From Shinisaurus crocodilurus (lineage: Eukaryota; Chordata; Lepidosauria; Squamata; Shinisauridae): a DNA stretch of 64,000 nucleotides. Below, piece by piece: positions 33,579 through 45,036 of this stretch. Both the position numbers and the translations under genes were made by a program. The notes under the pieces are model-generated. The model was not told the origin of the DNA. It was given only the letters and a program-made list of their open reading frames with translations, and did no database searches. The stretch is from the NCBI GenBank assembly GCA_021292165.1, contig CM037877.1:128334274-128398273 (forward strand). Reading direction: 5' to 3'. The number at the start of each line of letters is the position of its first letter. Position 1 is the stretch's first letter.

Positions 33579-33964
33579 ATCTCCGGCCTCTGCCTGACGT
33601 AGCCATGACAGGGACCTGCACCCGGGAATGCACAGAGTTTGGTCACTCTGACACCTGCTGGATGCCAGGTCAGTCCTCTCCAAGCCGGCGGCCCAAGAAT
33701 GCCCTCAAACTCTCTACATTTGTGCCTTATCAAGACAGAGGGAGTCAAGAGCAAGTTGGGAATGGCAGCCCCAGACTCTCAGAAGAGCGAAACACCAAAA
33801 TGGCTAACCTCCGCCTGCTCCCCACATACAGTGCCTTCTCCAACAGTAGCCATGAGCCCTGCAAGGACTCCCCCATGGAGGAAATCCCTCTCACCCAGAC
33901 CTCGGACTTCCAGACAGCCACCACACCATCATCCCAAACTGCCAAGCGGGAGATCTACCTGTGA
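33579..33964 (+). CDS. PCDH1: Protocadherin-1, terminal coding exon (C-terminal 128 codons)
   Basis: PCDH1 is a single-pass cell-adhesion protein of the delta-1 protocadherins, active at cell-cell contacts of epithelia and other tissues. This exon encodes the end of the cytoplasmic tail of the long isoform: LRPLPDVAMTGTCTREC, then the delta-1 motif FGHSDTCWMPG, a Ser/Arg patch (SSPSRRPK), LKLSTFVPYQ, and the C-terminus EIPLTQTSDFQ...KREIYL, stop TGA at 33962-33964. The match to known vertebrate PCDH1 is close over the whole exon and better than expected for PCDH7, PCDH9 or PCDH11. No frame damage is seen. The cadherin repeats, membrane helix and PP1-binding RRVTF motif lie in earlier exons not found here. 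The end IYL could serve as a class II PDZ ligand (inference). Confidence 0.95.
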
Positions 33965-36900
33965 GACTGAAAGGATCACAGAAGTACCTGAAAAACACCA
34001 CTGAGACCAGTGTCTGGAACTCGAAGAAGAATAAAAAGAAGGGACTTTTCAAACTGTGATGCTTTATCACTCGCATTGGCGGTTCTGTGCCTGCCAGGTG
34101 AGAATGCCTTGCCCAGGCCCTGGGTGCAGGAACACTTTTGTATACTCATTGTTCCCAGGGCAAAAGGACTGACACCAACTTGAATTACCAAGCTCTCAAT
34201 AGAGTGGTCCCTGGATGTCTGGAAAGAGGGAGGAAGGAACCTAGTGAAGAGGGCTTGGCCTCATGGCTTCAGGGCTGGGGGTGGGGGGAAGGGCTTAGTT
34301 ACCAAAGGTCCACACAGACTTGGTGGAGTCCATTGGGCACAGGGCTGAGGGCACCTGGCACAGGTACGGGGGGGGGGGAACCTGCCTCTCTTATTACTGT
34401 AGACTCCTGTAAATATGAATCTTAGGAATGACATTTGCGTCCTGCCTGATCAAAAGTTTTATTGTCCTTGAAACAAAAAGACATTGAAACAAACAAAACA
34501 AAACCACAGGGAGCAATTTCCAGCTTGAATCTTTCACCACACAGAAGAGCACATGGGAGGAAGCACTTCCAACCAGCCCAATCTTGCCCTCCACGGTGTA
34601 AATAAGGATGGGGCACTGGCTTGTGCGGGGAGAGCTTTGTCTGGTCAGCTGGACTGGGAAGAAGGGCATTACACAGCTATTAAATACTAATCTCTTTCTG
34701 GACTTCAGCAACTCTTCTCATCAGGTGTGGGGGAGTCCTAGAGCTAGTAGCTGTGGCTTTCTGCTGGTCCTCCTTTGCCCATATCCCATGGACAGTGGAG
34801 CTAGGCCAGTAGGAAAGATGGAAGAGACTTCAGTTCTTCAGGTGGTACAACCCCCTAACTTTCCAATATCTCTTCTGCCTCACCTGAGGCAGGGAATTCC
34901 CATGGGGTCATTGGGCCCCAGCGCCATGATTCTGGCCTTTGATTTGTCTGCCTGTAAGCCACCATTGCCTTTGTGAAATGGAGCTTTGACTCAGGGTCGC
35001 ACTGGGGGCTATGGGGCTTCTGTATGCTGGAGTCATCCCCTCTCCCTATGCCTTTAGACCACAGGGCCAGCTTCAAGGGCTCCAGTATTCTCTTCCAGTG
35101 CCACAGGTTTAGCCACATAGTACCAAACTGTAGGAGCCCTGTTGTGGTGTTGCAGTTCCAGAAGGGGCCCATAAAGCGCAGTGGAACTACCCTTTGCATG
35201 ATTAACCCCAACAGTGAGTGCCCTCAAAAGACCAGCCCTGATTGCACAAGGCAGAACACTTCCTCCTCCAGCCGTCTGTGGGCTGCTTTAGTGACTTGGT
35301 GCTTAAGTCATTCTTAGCTGTCCTGATTTTGTTGGGCCCAACTCCATGTGGCCTAGTGCTCATGGCAATCCCTTCTCATCAACTCCCCTGCCTGCCAGCT
35401 AGTGTTGGTTGGACTTCCTTCCAATGCCCGTGGCGATGGAGGATACAAGTTCACTGGTACATTCTCCAGCCATGGGCCTCTACCCGCTTGATCAACCTTT
35501 TGGGCCCAGTTTGGTTCTCTTGGTGCCTGTCTACCTTGGCTTGGTTCTTCTGGTGCCCATAAACCCTGCCCCCCCTTCCCATATGTTGCCATGGGTCACA
35601 GGTGTGTTCTTCTTTGCTGTGTTGCAGAAGGCAGGCAGGCCATCACCCTTCCTTGTTGTGTCTCTGTTCAACGTTCTGATTTGAATGGATCTGGGGAGGG
35701 AGAGGAGGGGAGAGAGGCAGCTTGTGGCATACACAGGAATACCTCTTCTTATCTTTTGCGGTACAGTTGTGTATGTGTGTGTCAGGGCTGACTGTGTGGA
35801 TACAAGTTGGTAGTCAGGTCAAGAAGCAAGTGGGGTGGGATCTTCGAGTTCCTCAGACCAAGGAGCCAGGCCAGACTCAGAAGCTTTATAGCACCATGTG
35901 AAATCTTACTGAACCCTTGTGTCATCTGCTCCCTGCTGAGCACATTGTCATAACGTCACCTTTTATTTGTTATTTGACAGTGTGCTGTGGTATAGCAGAG
36001 AGCAGACCGGCAATCCCCTCCTGTGGCAACCTGCCACCTGCTATAGAGCGCTGGGTGACAGTACCAGAGTCCCCAGTCTGAGGTCCCTGGTGACTTACAG
36101 TGTGCACGAGAGCAAAGGACTTTTTTCCTCTTCTGCTCCCAGCACTCCCTGAGGCTCAGAGCTAATTCAGCAGCAGTCTGCAGGGGCATGGCATGTCCTA
36201 TCCACTCTGGCACCAAGAGCTTGAGCTGCCCAGTGGTTATCTGTGATCTGGAAGAAGTCCCGAGATGGCTAGTTCTCTCCATACCCGTTCCGTTGGTAGT
36301 AGGCACTAAGACTTAAATCAGCCCTGCCCAGGGAGGAAATGGACTTCAGCCACCCAGCCCAAATCATAAGCTGTCCTATCTAGACACTTTAAAATGCCAC
36401 TGTAAGGTATGGAGTGGGGCAGGACCCTCCTCTCAGTCTTATTTTTATGTCTCTGCTGTGGAAGGCATAGGTAGGAGCCAGGCTCACTGACAAGGGGATA
36501 GCTGTGGTTCCCAGGTAAGGTTTTTAAAACCTTTTCTTTTTGTTTTTTTTAATAAAATGGCCTATAGAATAGGGCAGTAAAATAGCCTTATCCATTAGTT
36601 GGACCTGCTCAGTCAAAAATACAAGAGGGGGCAACGTTCTCCCTAGGCAGGCTAGCCCAGGCCTGCCCCTTTTCAATGGGTATTATAAGGTTGGCCTCAT
36701 CCCAGAGCTGCTTCCGTCCTCGGACACAAAATGTCCATTGGAGCAAAATGTGTGCTAGCCTAAGGAGGCCAGGGTTGCTTATTCCTCTGCTAGCTGGGCT
36801 AGGGCCAATGACTTGAGTGCGGTTGACAGATGGGGTCAATCCACAGTGGTCTCGCAGATAATATCTGACATCTTGAGAAGGGGTGATCTTCAGCTTCTTC

Positions 36901-37875
36901 CCCCTTGCTTTAACCCTGCGGTATGGGGGGGAAGGGACTGGCTGCCGAGGGAGGGAAAAGGAAGAGGCTGTAGTACTTGGTTCCCCAAAGGAAAATTGGG
37001 GCATTGCTGCCTCCTGTGTGTGGGAGAAGTTATGAAGATGTTACTTGGGTTGGGAGGTGGAATCTGAAGATGGCAGCAGTGGTGCCACTGAGATTGGCCC
37101 TTGGTGAGGAAAACTGAAGTTGCCACAGAATAGGGAGATGCCACAGGAGAGGTGGCAGTGCGGCAATTCCTAAGGGCCAAGCTGTCACCAGGGGAAGTTC
37201 ATTTTGCACAATTCAAAGCCAGAAGGAGAGATCCTACATTTGCAGGGATGGGGTGGGGGATGGGAAGGAAGAAGGGTGCTCCATGGGTTCTGGCCTAGAC
37301 AAGCACATTGAAGGGCAGTGAGGGACAGTTTCGAGCATTGCACTAGGATAAACCAGGGGTAAAACCAAAAGTGGGAGGCCAGGCACAGACCAGCTGTGTA
37401 AGATGAAGCCAAGCAACCCTTTGTAGCTCTTCGTGTTGGTTCTATTTATACAAGATTTCAGTTCCTTGCTTGTGATGCCTTGTTTTTTGTACAGTTTTAT
37501 GTACATGCAGGTGTAGCTTTTTCTAAAAGGAGAAATCCTATGGCAGAGTAAAGAGTACCCAACTATTTTTCAGATGGTGACCTATGTTTAGGTACTGCCT
37601 CTCTCTCTCTTGCTAAGGTTGTATTGCTCTCAATGTGATGCATTTCCCTTGCACTGGGAAGGCTTTGGTTCTGGGGTTTAGTTCTCCCCAGGCACCATGA
37701 GCACAATTGATTCCTTTGTAATCCTTTTTGTTTGGAGCCGTGAGCATGACACCTCGTGAGCCCTTTTCTGTTCTCTTCCATTCTGTTTGTTTGCTGAGCT
37801 GTCGGATGACAAACTCCACTGTAATTAGCCCTCCCAAAGCTTTACAATAAAAGTGTGAAAACCTTCTGGTTTGAC
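33965..37875 (+). other. PCDH1: PCDH1 3' untranslated region
   Basis: It runs from the stop codon to about 25 bases past the AATAAA at 37846. I saw no transposon in these 3.9 kb, in strong contrast to both sides, which supports a transcribed and constrained UTR. Earlier AATAAA hexamers at 34030-34035 and 36551-36556 could give shorter forms. ORFs within it are short and unconvincing. The exact cleavage site is inferred. Confidence 0.8.
37846..37851 (+). terminator. PCDH1: Polyadenylation signal of PCDH1
   Basis: AATAAA is followed by AGTGTGAAAACC and then a GT-rich element (TTCTGGTTTGACCTGTTTATTGT), the usual arrangement of a main poly(A) site. Confidence 0.8.
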
Positions 37876-38144
37876 CTGTTTATTGTCTCTGCAGAACCAG
37901 TTTAGCCTGAGTGTTGGCTATGTGTACTGGGCTTCATTTCTGAGGGCCAAACCATGTGATTGAGTTTCCCAATCTTTTTTATAAGTAGCCATGAGGTGGG
38001 GGGCAGGGTAAATTGGCTTGGGACAGAGGCACTGGGAAAGGGAATATTTCATGTTTTCCCCAATCTCAGGCGCTCCCACCATGTTCCTATTTGCCCTACA
38101 GTGGGGAGAGAGACAGACCAAAAACAACAGAGTCTTCTGGCAGC

Positions 38145-38260
38145 TTTTTATTTATTTAAAATACTTTGATTCCTCCTTTTAGGTCAAAGTCCTCACAAGG
38201 CATTTTACAAGTAGAAATGAAAAGCAATACAATAAAAACCTTTAAAACTAACAAATTTGT
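38145..38260 (-). mobile_element. L2 LINE 3' end
   Basis: TTTTTATTTATTTAAAATAC, then GTCCTCACAAGGCATTTTAC, antisense L2 3' UTR form. This is the first repeat downstream of PCDH1. Confidence 0.55.
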
Positions 38261-38677
38261 TATGACATAAGCTAGAGCTATGAAGTGAGGACAGCACTAT
38301 TCATATGATGAACTGAACTCTTATCCATGAAAGCAAATGTCATAATAGATTTTTTTTAGGTGCCAGAATACTCTTGTTTCTGTATTGTGACGGTTTCTTT
38401 CCCCTCTATTAGTAGGTTTACGTGGGGAGTGATTTTGATCCAGAAATTGCATCCTTCCCCAGCACTGCTAGCAGAAGGCAATTTCTCCTACCTCTGTGAC
38501 TGCTTTTAAGTAAGCTGCTGAACAGGTGTCTGGGGTCAGTAGCAGACTGGGTGAAAGTTAATATACTGAAACCCAATCCCGACTAGACAGGTGCTGTTAG
38601 AAGGTCATTCATCTGACCAAGGAGGGTGGGGTTCAATTTGTCCTTGAGGATATGGTTTGCAGTTTGGGAGCACTATG
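38261..38677. other. Unassigned stretch
   Basis: Nothing recognised. Confidence 0.5.
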
Positions 38678-38685
38678 GTATCCGT

Positions 38686-39261
38686 CAGGGATGGGGACTC
38701 GGACTGCAGGACTCGACTCGTGAGTCAGACTGAGTCCCCCCTCTGACTCGAGTCAGGCTCGAGTCCCAATATTTTTAATGGGACTCGAGACTCGACTCGG
38801 GACTCTAGACCAAGGACTCGTGTTCCAAAATCGTATTCCTCAAATGCAACATGGATAGGTTTTAGGAAGTACAGCAAGTTTATTTTTTAAAAATCATTTT
38901 CCTAAAATGCAACCTTTCAGACATTTTGGGTTTGGCTGCCTCTGCCTGCCTGCTTTGGGGTTCCCTGCCTCCTCTGCCTGTCGGGTGATTTTGGATTTGT
39001 CTGCCTGGTCTGTTCTTGCCAAAATAGTGGCAGAGTTTTGAAATAAAAAGGCACACTTGTGCCTAGAATTTATTTAAGCCACACATCTGAAATAGCCTTA
39101 TTTTGTTGGGGGAAAACCCCATTGATTTTAATAGGGACTCGTGGAGTCAGCTTTGGGAGTGACTCGGGACTCGTGAGTCACCATTTTGGACCAAGGACTC
39201 GGACTCGAGACTCGGGTCCAAAGACTCGTGACTCGAGACCAAGGACTCTTCAACATCCCTG
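38686..39261. mobile_element. hAT element packed with GACTCG motifs
   Basis: Short terminal inverted repeats CAGGGATG and CATCCCTG sit between perfect 8-bp TSDs GTATCCGT (38678-38685 and 39262-39269). The terminal ~140 bp at the left and ~140 bp at the right hold at least 15 copies of ACTCG/CGAGT in both orientations, often as ACTCGAGACTCG. The middle is non-coding. Subterminal motif arrays are known transposase-binding sites in some hAT elements; that role here is inferred. Confidence 0.92.
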
Positions 39262-39343
39262 GTATCCGTATCTCAAAGCAGTTTTCACCTGCTTAGGCTA
39301 GTGCAACAAGTGCAAGATGGAGTTAGCATAGCATTATCTACAC

Positions 39344-39774
39344 CAGGGGTGGGCAACCCGTGGGCCCTCCAGCCCATTTTGCAGCCCCTGCTGCCCCCCA
39401 AAGTGCTGCTGCCACGCTGCTAAATTTTGGTGGTGTGGCAGCGGCAAAAAACCCACATTTCCCCTTGAAAACCAGGCACATGGTGAGCGTGAGCCTTGTT
39501 TTAATGGAAAATTGTGGTCTTAGTTTGCCTGTAAAACAAGGTGTACACTCACTGCATGCCTTGTTTTAATTGGGAAATGTGGCTTTCTTGCTGCCAGGCT
39601 TCCAAAATTCTTCAGCAATTTGGTGGTGCATCAGTGATTTTGGTGGCACAAAATTGGCGTGGCAGTGATTTTGGCAGTATGTGGTGATTTTGGTGGCGTG
39701 GTGTGTGCACTGGGCCAACGGTGGGTTCTGGGATGTGAAAACTGGCCCCCGGACTCTGAAGTTGCCCACCACTG
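39344..39774. mobile_element. Non-autonomous hAT element
   Basis: Ends CAGGGGTGGGCAAC and GTTGCCCACCACTG lie between TSDs ATCTACAC (39336-39343) and ATCTACAA (39775-39782), 7 of 8 identical. The interior repeats 'GTGATTTTGGTGGC' several times (39625-39700). Confidence 0.9.
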
Positions 39775-39954
39775 ATCTACAACCTTATAACACCCAGATT
39801 ATACTAGTGCAATCTGAGCTGCCTTTGGAAATTTCTCAGAAATTTCTGCTGATTTAGAAAATAGCAGCCAGATGTTGACTGACATGGGTGATTCAGAACT
39901 TCTCACTAGTTCTAAAACAGTTTCACTATCTTCCCATTCATTTCTGAGCTCAAC

Positions 39955-40392
39955 TGAAACTGTTGGTGTTGATCTATAAAGGCCTATACAGCTTGGAGCC
40001 AAGGTATCTCAAGGACCACTTGTTTTCATGCAAACCTGCCCATTCTTTGAGGTCAGCCAAAGAGACTCTCCTTTGGGTATCCCTGCCTATTGTGCTTAGG
40101 TGACCAGTGATCGAGCCTTCTTAGTCTGTGCCCCTGGTGCCTCCTCTTATGAGTTTTAGGCATTGGGTGAAAACAATTGTAGTTGCCAAAGCCTTGTAAT
40201 TCAGGCTCGTTTTATCAACCTGCTGCTGTAGTGTTTCAATCTATTGCTGATCGTTCTTTCCTCATTTTAAATATTTATTGATTTATATTATTAAATTTAA
40301 AGTATTGTAAGTGTTTGTTTTCTAAGCCACCTTGAGTGCCATTTTTTTTGTAGAAAGGCGGGGTACAAATAAAATAAATGAATACATAAATA
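39955..40392 (+). mobile_element. L2 LINE C-terminus and 3' end
   Basis: AACTGTTGGTGTTGATCTATAAAGGCC, TGGAGCCAAGGTATCTCAAG and the 3' end TCTAAGCCACCTTGAGTGCC...AAGGCGGGGTACAAATAAAATAAATG follow the order of an L2 3' region. Confidence 0.85.
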
Positions 40393-40532
40393 ACCCCCCT
40401 TAAAATATTTTTTTGATTAAGCCATAATAGAAATACATTAACAAATAAAATGCTGTCAGGAGATTCAGTCACAGATCTCCTGCATCACATGTAGTTTGGC
40501 CCTGAGGAGCAGAGGGACCAGTCTCTGTATAG

Positions 40533-40662
40533 CAGGGCTCTCCAACCTTGGGTCCCCAGATGTTGCTGGCCTACAGCTCCCAGCATACCCAGCCAGCATG
40601 GCTAATGGCAAGGGATTCTGGAAGCTGTAGTCCAGCTGGGGACCCAAGGTTGGAGAGCCCTG
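40533..40662. mobile_element. 130-bp palindromic hAT MITE
   Basis: The ends CAGGGCTCTCCAACCTTGGG and CCCAAGGTTGGAGAGCCCTG are perfect inverted copies, with TSD CTGTATAG on both sides (40525-40532 and 40663-40670). Confidence 0.95.
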
Positions 40663-40990
40663 CTGTATAGGAATAGATCAAGCAGGTGATAATATTATTT
40701 CAGGATGCTATTTTCTGGACACTGACAAAATGAATCTGACAAATTATTAACATTAACATCATCATTCATTCATTCAGAACTTTTTAGTATACAAAATACT
40801 TTATGGAAGCCTTTCAGCAAACCTTAAAATAGGTGGCTTTTAATATCGGATGTCCACAGATGTGCTCACCACTGTTGAACACATTCTTTAATCTGGCAAG
40901 AGACCTCACCATTCTCTAGAACAGGGCAGGCAACCTCTCTTCCCTGTGGGCCGCATGTGCAGTGGGTGGTGGGCTTGGAGCCACATGCAT

Positions 40991-41023
<33 letters not shown>

Positions 41024-41259
41024 AGCCTCCCCCCTCCCCCCCTCAAACACACACACACACTCACTGCCCCACACCTCAGTGTGCAAAGTTGGAGAGGTTT
41101 AAACCCCTTCCATGTGTACTGAAATCCCTTTGATTTCAGTACCCAATGGTGACAGCCAGGGTTAACACAGAACAGTGCCCTATACTGCTACTGTGCTCTC
41201 ACTGTTCCTGTTGTGCCAGCAGCAGCACACGGGCAACAAGAAGCCCGCACTTTCTAAAG
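40663..41259. other. Unassigned stretch with (AC)n
   Basis: An (AC)n microsatellite lies at 40992-41022; the text around 40920-40980 (GGGCAGGCAACC..GGGCCGCATG) may be another decayed hAT end. Confidence 0.5.
40992..41022. repeat. (AC)n microsatellite
   Basis: A pure AC run of about 15 units. Confidence 0.97.
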
Positions 41260-41348
41260 CAGTGTTCTCCAACCTTGGGTCCCCAGATGTTTTTGGCCTA
41301 AAACTCCCAGCATGCCCCAGCCAGCATAGCTGGCTGTTCTAAACACTG
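41260..41348. mobile_element. 89-bp hAT MITE
   Basis: It starts CAGTGTTCTCCAACCTTGGG, ends TGTTCTAAACACTG, and has perfect 8-bp TSDs TTCTAAAG (41252-41259 and 41349-41356). The right end is rearranged relative to the copy at 32876. Confidence 0.92.
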
Positions 41349-41356
41349 TTCTAAAG

Positions 41357-42009
41357 CAATCCTGGAAATGAGCAGAAATATTCATTCTGGAATGCGACAG
41401 GTCAGTGGAGCTCCCTTCTGCAAACGCCACTGATTTGCCCCATGCCGAGAATGAGTGTTTTGGCTTGTTTTAATTTGCTTAAGGATTTGCTTAAGTTGTG
41501 TTAGCAATAGGTCATGCAAGCATGCAGGCAGCATTGGATACTGCCTGCGGGATTGTGCTGTAAAAAATTGTTATTGTTATTACCAGAGTGAGATGGAAGG
41601 GAGTGAGCATTAGTAAACAGGACACTGGGCATGAAGGCCGAACGTTTCAAGAAGGGCAGACTGGAGGTGGGGATCCAAACAGCCGTAGCAGGCTGAGTGG
41701 GTGAAGTGTTGTAGACCCCACTCACTCAGCTAAGAAGGGCCCCCGAGAGAAAGGAGTTTCAAGATCTAATGTGGGGAAAGAAGAAAGATGTGTTATTTGA
41801 GTATTTCACCTCAGGTGATAAAAAGCCAAAGGCTTTGCCTATCTGCTCATGGCAGCAGAGAAACAGCATATGGGCAATCAATCCTGACCCCTGTGAAGCC
41901 AGAATTAATTATTCCACTGCTGTTTTTTCTTTCTATTCTCCATGGCGTATATGGAACTGAATGGAAAAGATTCATTAGGCTGAGGGCTTAAAATTGTTCA
42001 TTAAAAGGA
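41357..42009. other. Unassigned stretch
   Basis: Nothing recognised. Confidence 0.5.
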
Positions 42010-42185
42010 ACTGCAGAAAGGAGGGTTATTAAACCCTATGGCAAGCCATGGCTTAGTAGGGTGGTTAAGGAGACTGCTTAACCACCCTAACTAACCTGTT
42101 GCGGGTTTGCATGACACTTTAAACCTCAGTAGGTTTACTCCGGCGGTAAACCTACTGAGGTTTAACATGTTGTGCACACCCAGTC
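42010..42185. mobile_element. Foldback element with two adjacent hairpins
   Basis: GGGTGGTTAAG/CTTAACCACCC flank 7 bases near 42058-42086, and perfect 19-bp arms (42119-42137 and 42147-42165, core AAACCTCAGTAGGTTTA) flank 9 bases. The edges resemble the MITE at 5108 (…TGTGCACACCCAGTC). No TSD was fixed. Confidence 0.55.
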
Positions 42186-42775
42186 AGTATTTGTTTGAAG
42201 GCCTCTGTCTCTCTGGTTTGCACTTTTGTTCTCTCTCTCTATTTGCTTGGGCTGCTGGGTCACCTGACTTAGCCTGCTATTGTAGATGATGTTTTTTAAA
42301 ACATTTTTCTCTTTTCCAAAATACTTTTTTTTAAACTTGGTTTGTACCATATCATATGCCTCAGTGAGGCATGTCATCACCAGCATCTTGCAAACCTTAA
42401 AATAGGTGGCTAGCCAGCTTCTTCTTAACAAGCCTCTGTGGTCTCCAATATACACAAAACATCATTTTTTGTTGAATCAGCCTCTATTTTCAATCTAAAG
42501 AAATGGTACCTATGGAAACTAGGTCAACTTTCAATGGATTAGGCTGTATAGAACATTCTAATTCTCTATTCCGTTTCTCTCTAATACTCTGAACATGAGA
42601 TAATGTAATAAAGTAGCTTTATTGCATTTCAAATACATTTATAAACAGCTATTGTAGGCTTAGCTTTCTGTAAAGAATCAATTAATTCATCCAACAATAT
42701 AGGAAGTGCTGAAGCACTCATTACTGATGGCCCATATATAGACTCCAACAGATGCTGTAATGGAATATACTGCCA

Positions 42776-43106
42776 TCATCATCATCATCATCATCATGCG
42801 ATCACTCGGACCGAGTAAGATTGTCTTCCAGGATCCAAATTTACAAAAAGGAGATTTTAAAAGGAGGAAATTTTAAAGAAAATTGTGTAGACTCTAGCGA
42901 TGGGTCCGTAAGTGACTGTGGAGGCCAATTCTAGATCCACACAGCTTCCCACAGTGAGGACACAAGTTAGAGAGGAGCTTGCAATACTCCCCACTTTGGA
43001 TGAAGTAAAAAAAGCCATTAATCAAATGAAGAATAACAAAGCTAGTGGACCAGATGGGATTCCTGCTGAAATCTTTAAAGAAGGGCCCCCCGAACTTGTA
43101 CAACAT
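42776..43106 (-). mobile_element. LINE insertion with 5' inversion (twin priming)
   Basis: A 12-bp duplication AATATACTGCCA flanks it (42764-42775 and 43107-43118). The left part is a LINE 3' end in minus orientation with a (CAT)n tail at 42776-42797 and a C2H2-like C-terminus (CPHCGKLCGSRIGLHSHLRTH). The right part (from about 42962) is in plus orientation and encodes an RT N-terminal stretch (LPTLDEVKKAINQMKNNKAS). Both parts probably come from one LINE; the clade is not settled. Confidence 0.82.
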
Positions 43107-44106
43107 AATATACTGCCACACAGCACTAGACAGTAAGTGATATCTAAGCTGCAATACTGAAAATGGTAAAAACTCATTGTCCGACCCTATTAACTGATCT
43201 AAAGTATAAATTCCACTATCACCCCAATTCTTCCACATAAAAGGCCACCTCTCAATTTTCAAAACTGGATTTTCCCATAAAGTTAATTTAGTGTGAGAAT
43301 ATTAATCAAACTATAGCTGACGAGACATTGTATACCATGTCTCTCTAGGAGCTGAAATTGCAAGTGGAGTCATTCCTTTCATTTTAATATACTTCGATCA
43401 TAACACGAGCCAGCCAGGAAGAGGTGCCAAATAAGTTGACTCCAGAACAACCCATGGAGGAGTGTTAAAGGAAAAAGATATTTTCCAAGCATTTGTACGA
43501 GTTAATAAGAAAGCCTTATGATATAAACTAAGATCTGGGAAATTAAATCCTCCCTCCCTGATCCTCTTAAGTGAAAAATAGAGAGGAGACACACACACAC
43601 CGTCACCATAAAGTTTTTGAAAATGTGTTTGGAGAATATGTAAATGAATACTATGCAGTGCATAGATAATACATGGCAAAACATTCATATTAAGTATTTT
43701 AACCTTACCAAAGTACTTAAATTAAGTTATGCCCATCTTTCCAAATCAAGAGATACTCTGCCAATAACACACTTAAATTCAGTTTAATCATTTAAGAAAT
43801 ATCTCTAGGCACCAATATGCCAAGATATTTTATCACTTCTGGACACCAACAGGTGTCTTGATACTACCTAAATGCATTAATTCAGATTTTGACCAATTCA
43901 TAGTATAACCCAAAACTGTACCAAAGATATCAATTAATCTTATTAATTTTGGTATAGAAGATCCTAGCCTAATGATAAACAACAACAGATCATCTGCATA
44001 TAAAGCCATTTTATATTCAACCTGCTCATGCACAAAACCATGAATTCCTCTACTCTGCCTGATTGCACACGCCAAGGATTCCAAGCGCAAATCAAATATC
44101 AAGGCG

Positions 44107-44487
44107 TAGGGATATGTGCGGAGCTTGTTTGGGGGGTGGAAGTCTGGCGAACTCGCCAGGCTCGACCCCCCCCCCCGAGCTCCGCTCGCCCTACCTGCTT
44201 CCCTGGCTTGACTCGCGTTCTCGCAAGCCGGAGAAGCGACTTCCGGGATCCCGGCACTATGGCTTTTATGTAGAAAATGGTGTAAGATACATTAAAAATG
44301 GCCGCAATTTGCACAAGTTACGCAAATCATGACCACTTTTAACATATCTTACACCATTTTCTACGTAAGCAACGTAGCACCGGGAACCCAGAAGTTCAGT
44401 GAGCGGCTCAGCCAGTGCTGACTTTCAGCCTGGCTCAGCTCGCCGAGCACACTGCAAGTCGAGTGCTGGGCGGATCACCCACCCCTA
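44107..44487. mobile_element. hAT-type element with internal palindrome, second copy
   Basis: It is a relative of 474-826: ends TAGGGATATGTGCGGAGC and CACCCACCCCTA, and the same inner inverted repeat around AAAATGGTGTAAGATA. It interrupts the Tx1 frame between GCPLF and FDLRLE. The 8-bp flanks TCAAGGCG and AGAAAACA do not match, so its TSD has decayed. Confidence 0.8.
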
Positions 44488-44991
44488 AGAAAACAGAGGA
44501 CAGCCCTGCCTTGTGCCCCACTCTAAACAGAAGAATCTTAGTTGAAAGAATTCCATTTGTCATCACTTATGACACTGGAGAAAGATATAAAATTCTAATC
44601 CATCTTTGAAATTCCTGCGGAAAGCCAAATTTTTCCAAATTCACGAACATAACCTGCCAATATAATTTGTCAATTGCCTTCTCAGCATCAAGTGAAGTAG
44701 TTGCAACTGAATCTGTTCTTTTAGTATGCAAAGCAATCAAATTTACTAGAAGCCTTAAATTGTCTGCTCCATGTCTTTGGCGAATAAATCCCACTTGATC
44801 AGGATCACACGCCAACTCCTACTAGCAAGAATTGCCATTAATATTTTAGTATCCACATAGATTAAAGAAATTGGCTTATAATTAACACAATTGGTATAAG
44901 CTTTGCCAGCTTTAGGAATAAGCAATATACAAGCATCATATAAAGGCACTGGTAAAGTTCCTTATTCAAAAGCCTTACTATAAAGACAAAA

Positions 44992-45036
44992 AAAGCACAT
45001 TTAGATTTTTTGCCACAAAAAATCTAAATGTGCTTT
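44992..45036. repeat. Perfect 20-bp hairpin
   Basis: Arms of 20 bp (44992-45011 and 45017-45036, core GCACATTTAGATTTTTT) are perfect complements around a 5-base loop GCCAC. It lies inside the Tx1 remnant. Confidence 0.9.

Noticed and set aside
34138..37781. Many ORFs of 60-131 codons in the PCDH1 3' UTR
   Set aside because: Short, overlapping on both strands and without signatures; the region is explained as UTR.
38686..39261. CRISPR-like array (repeated GACTCG)
   Set aside because: No regular repeat-spacer pattern, and a vertebrate context; TIRs and an 8-bp TSD mark it as a hAT element.
44099..44106. TSD for the hAT element at 44107
   Set aside because: TCAAGGCG and AGAAAACA do not match; I could not recover a duplication.
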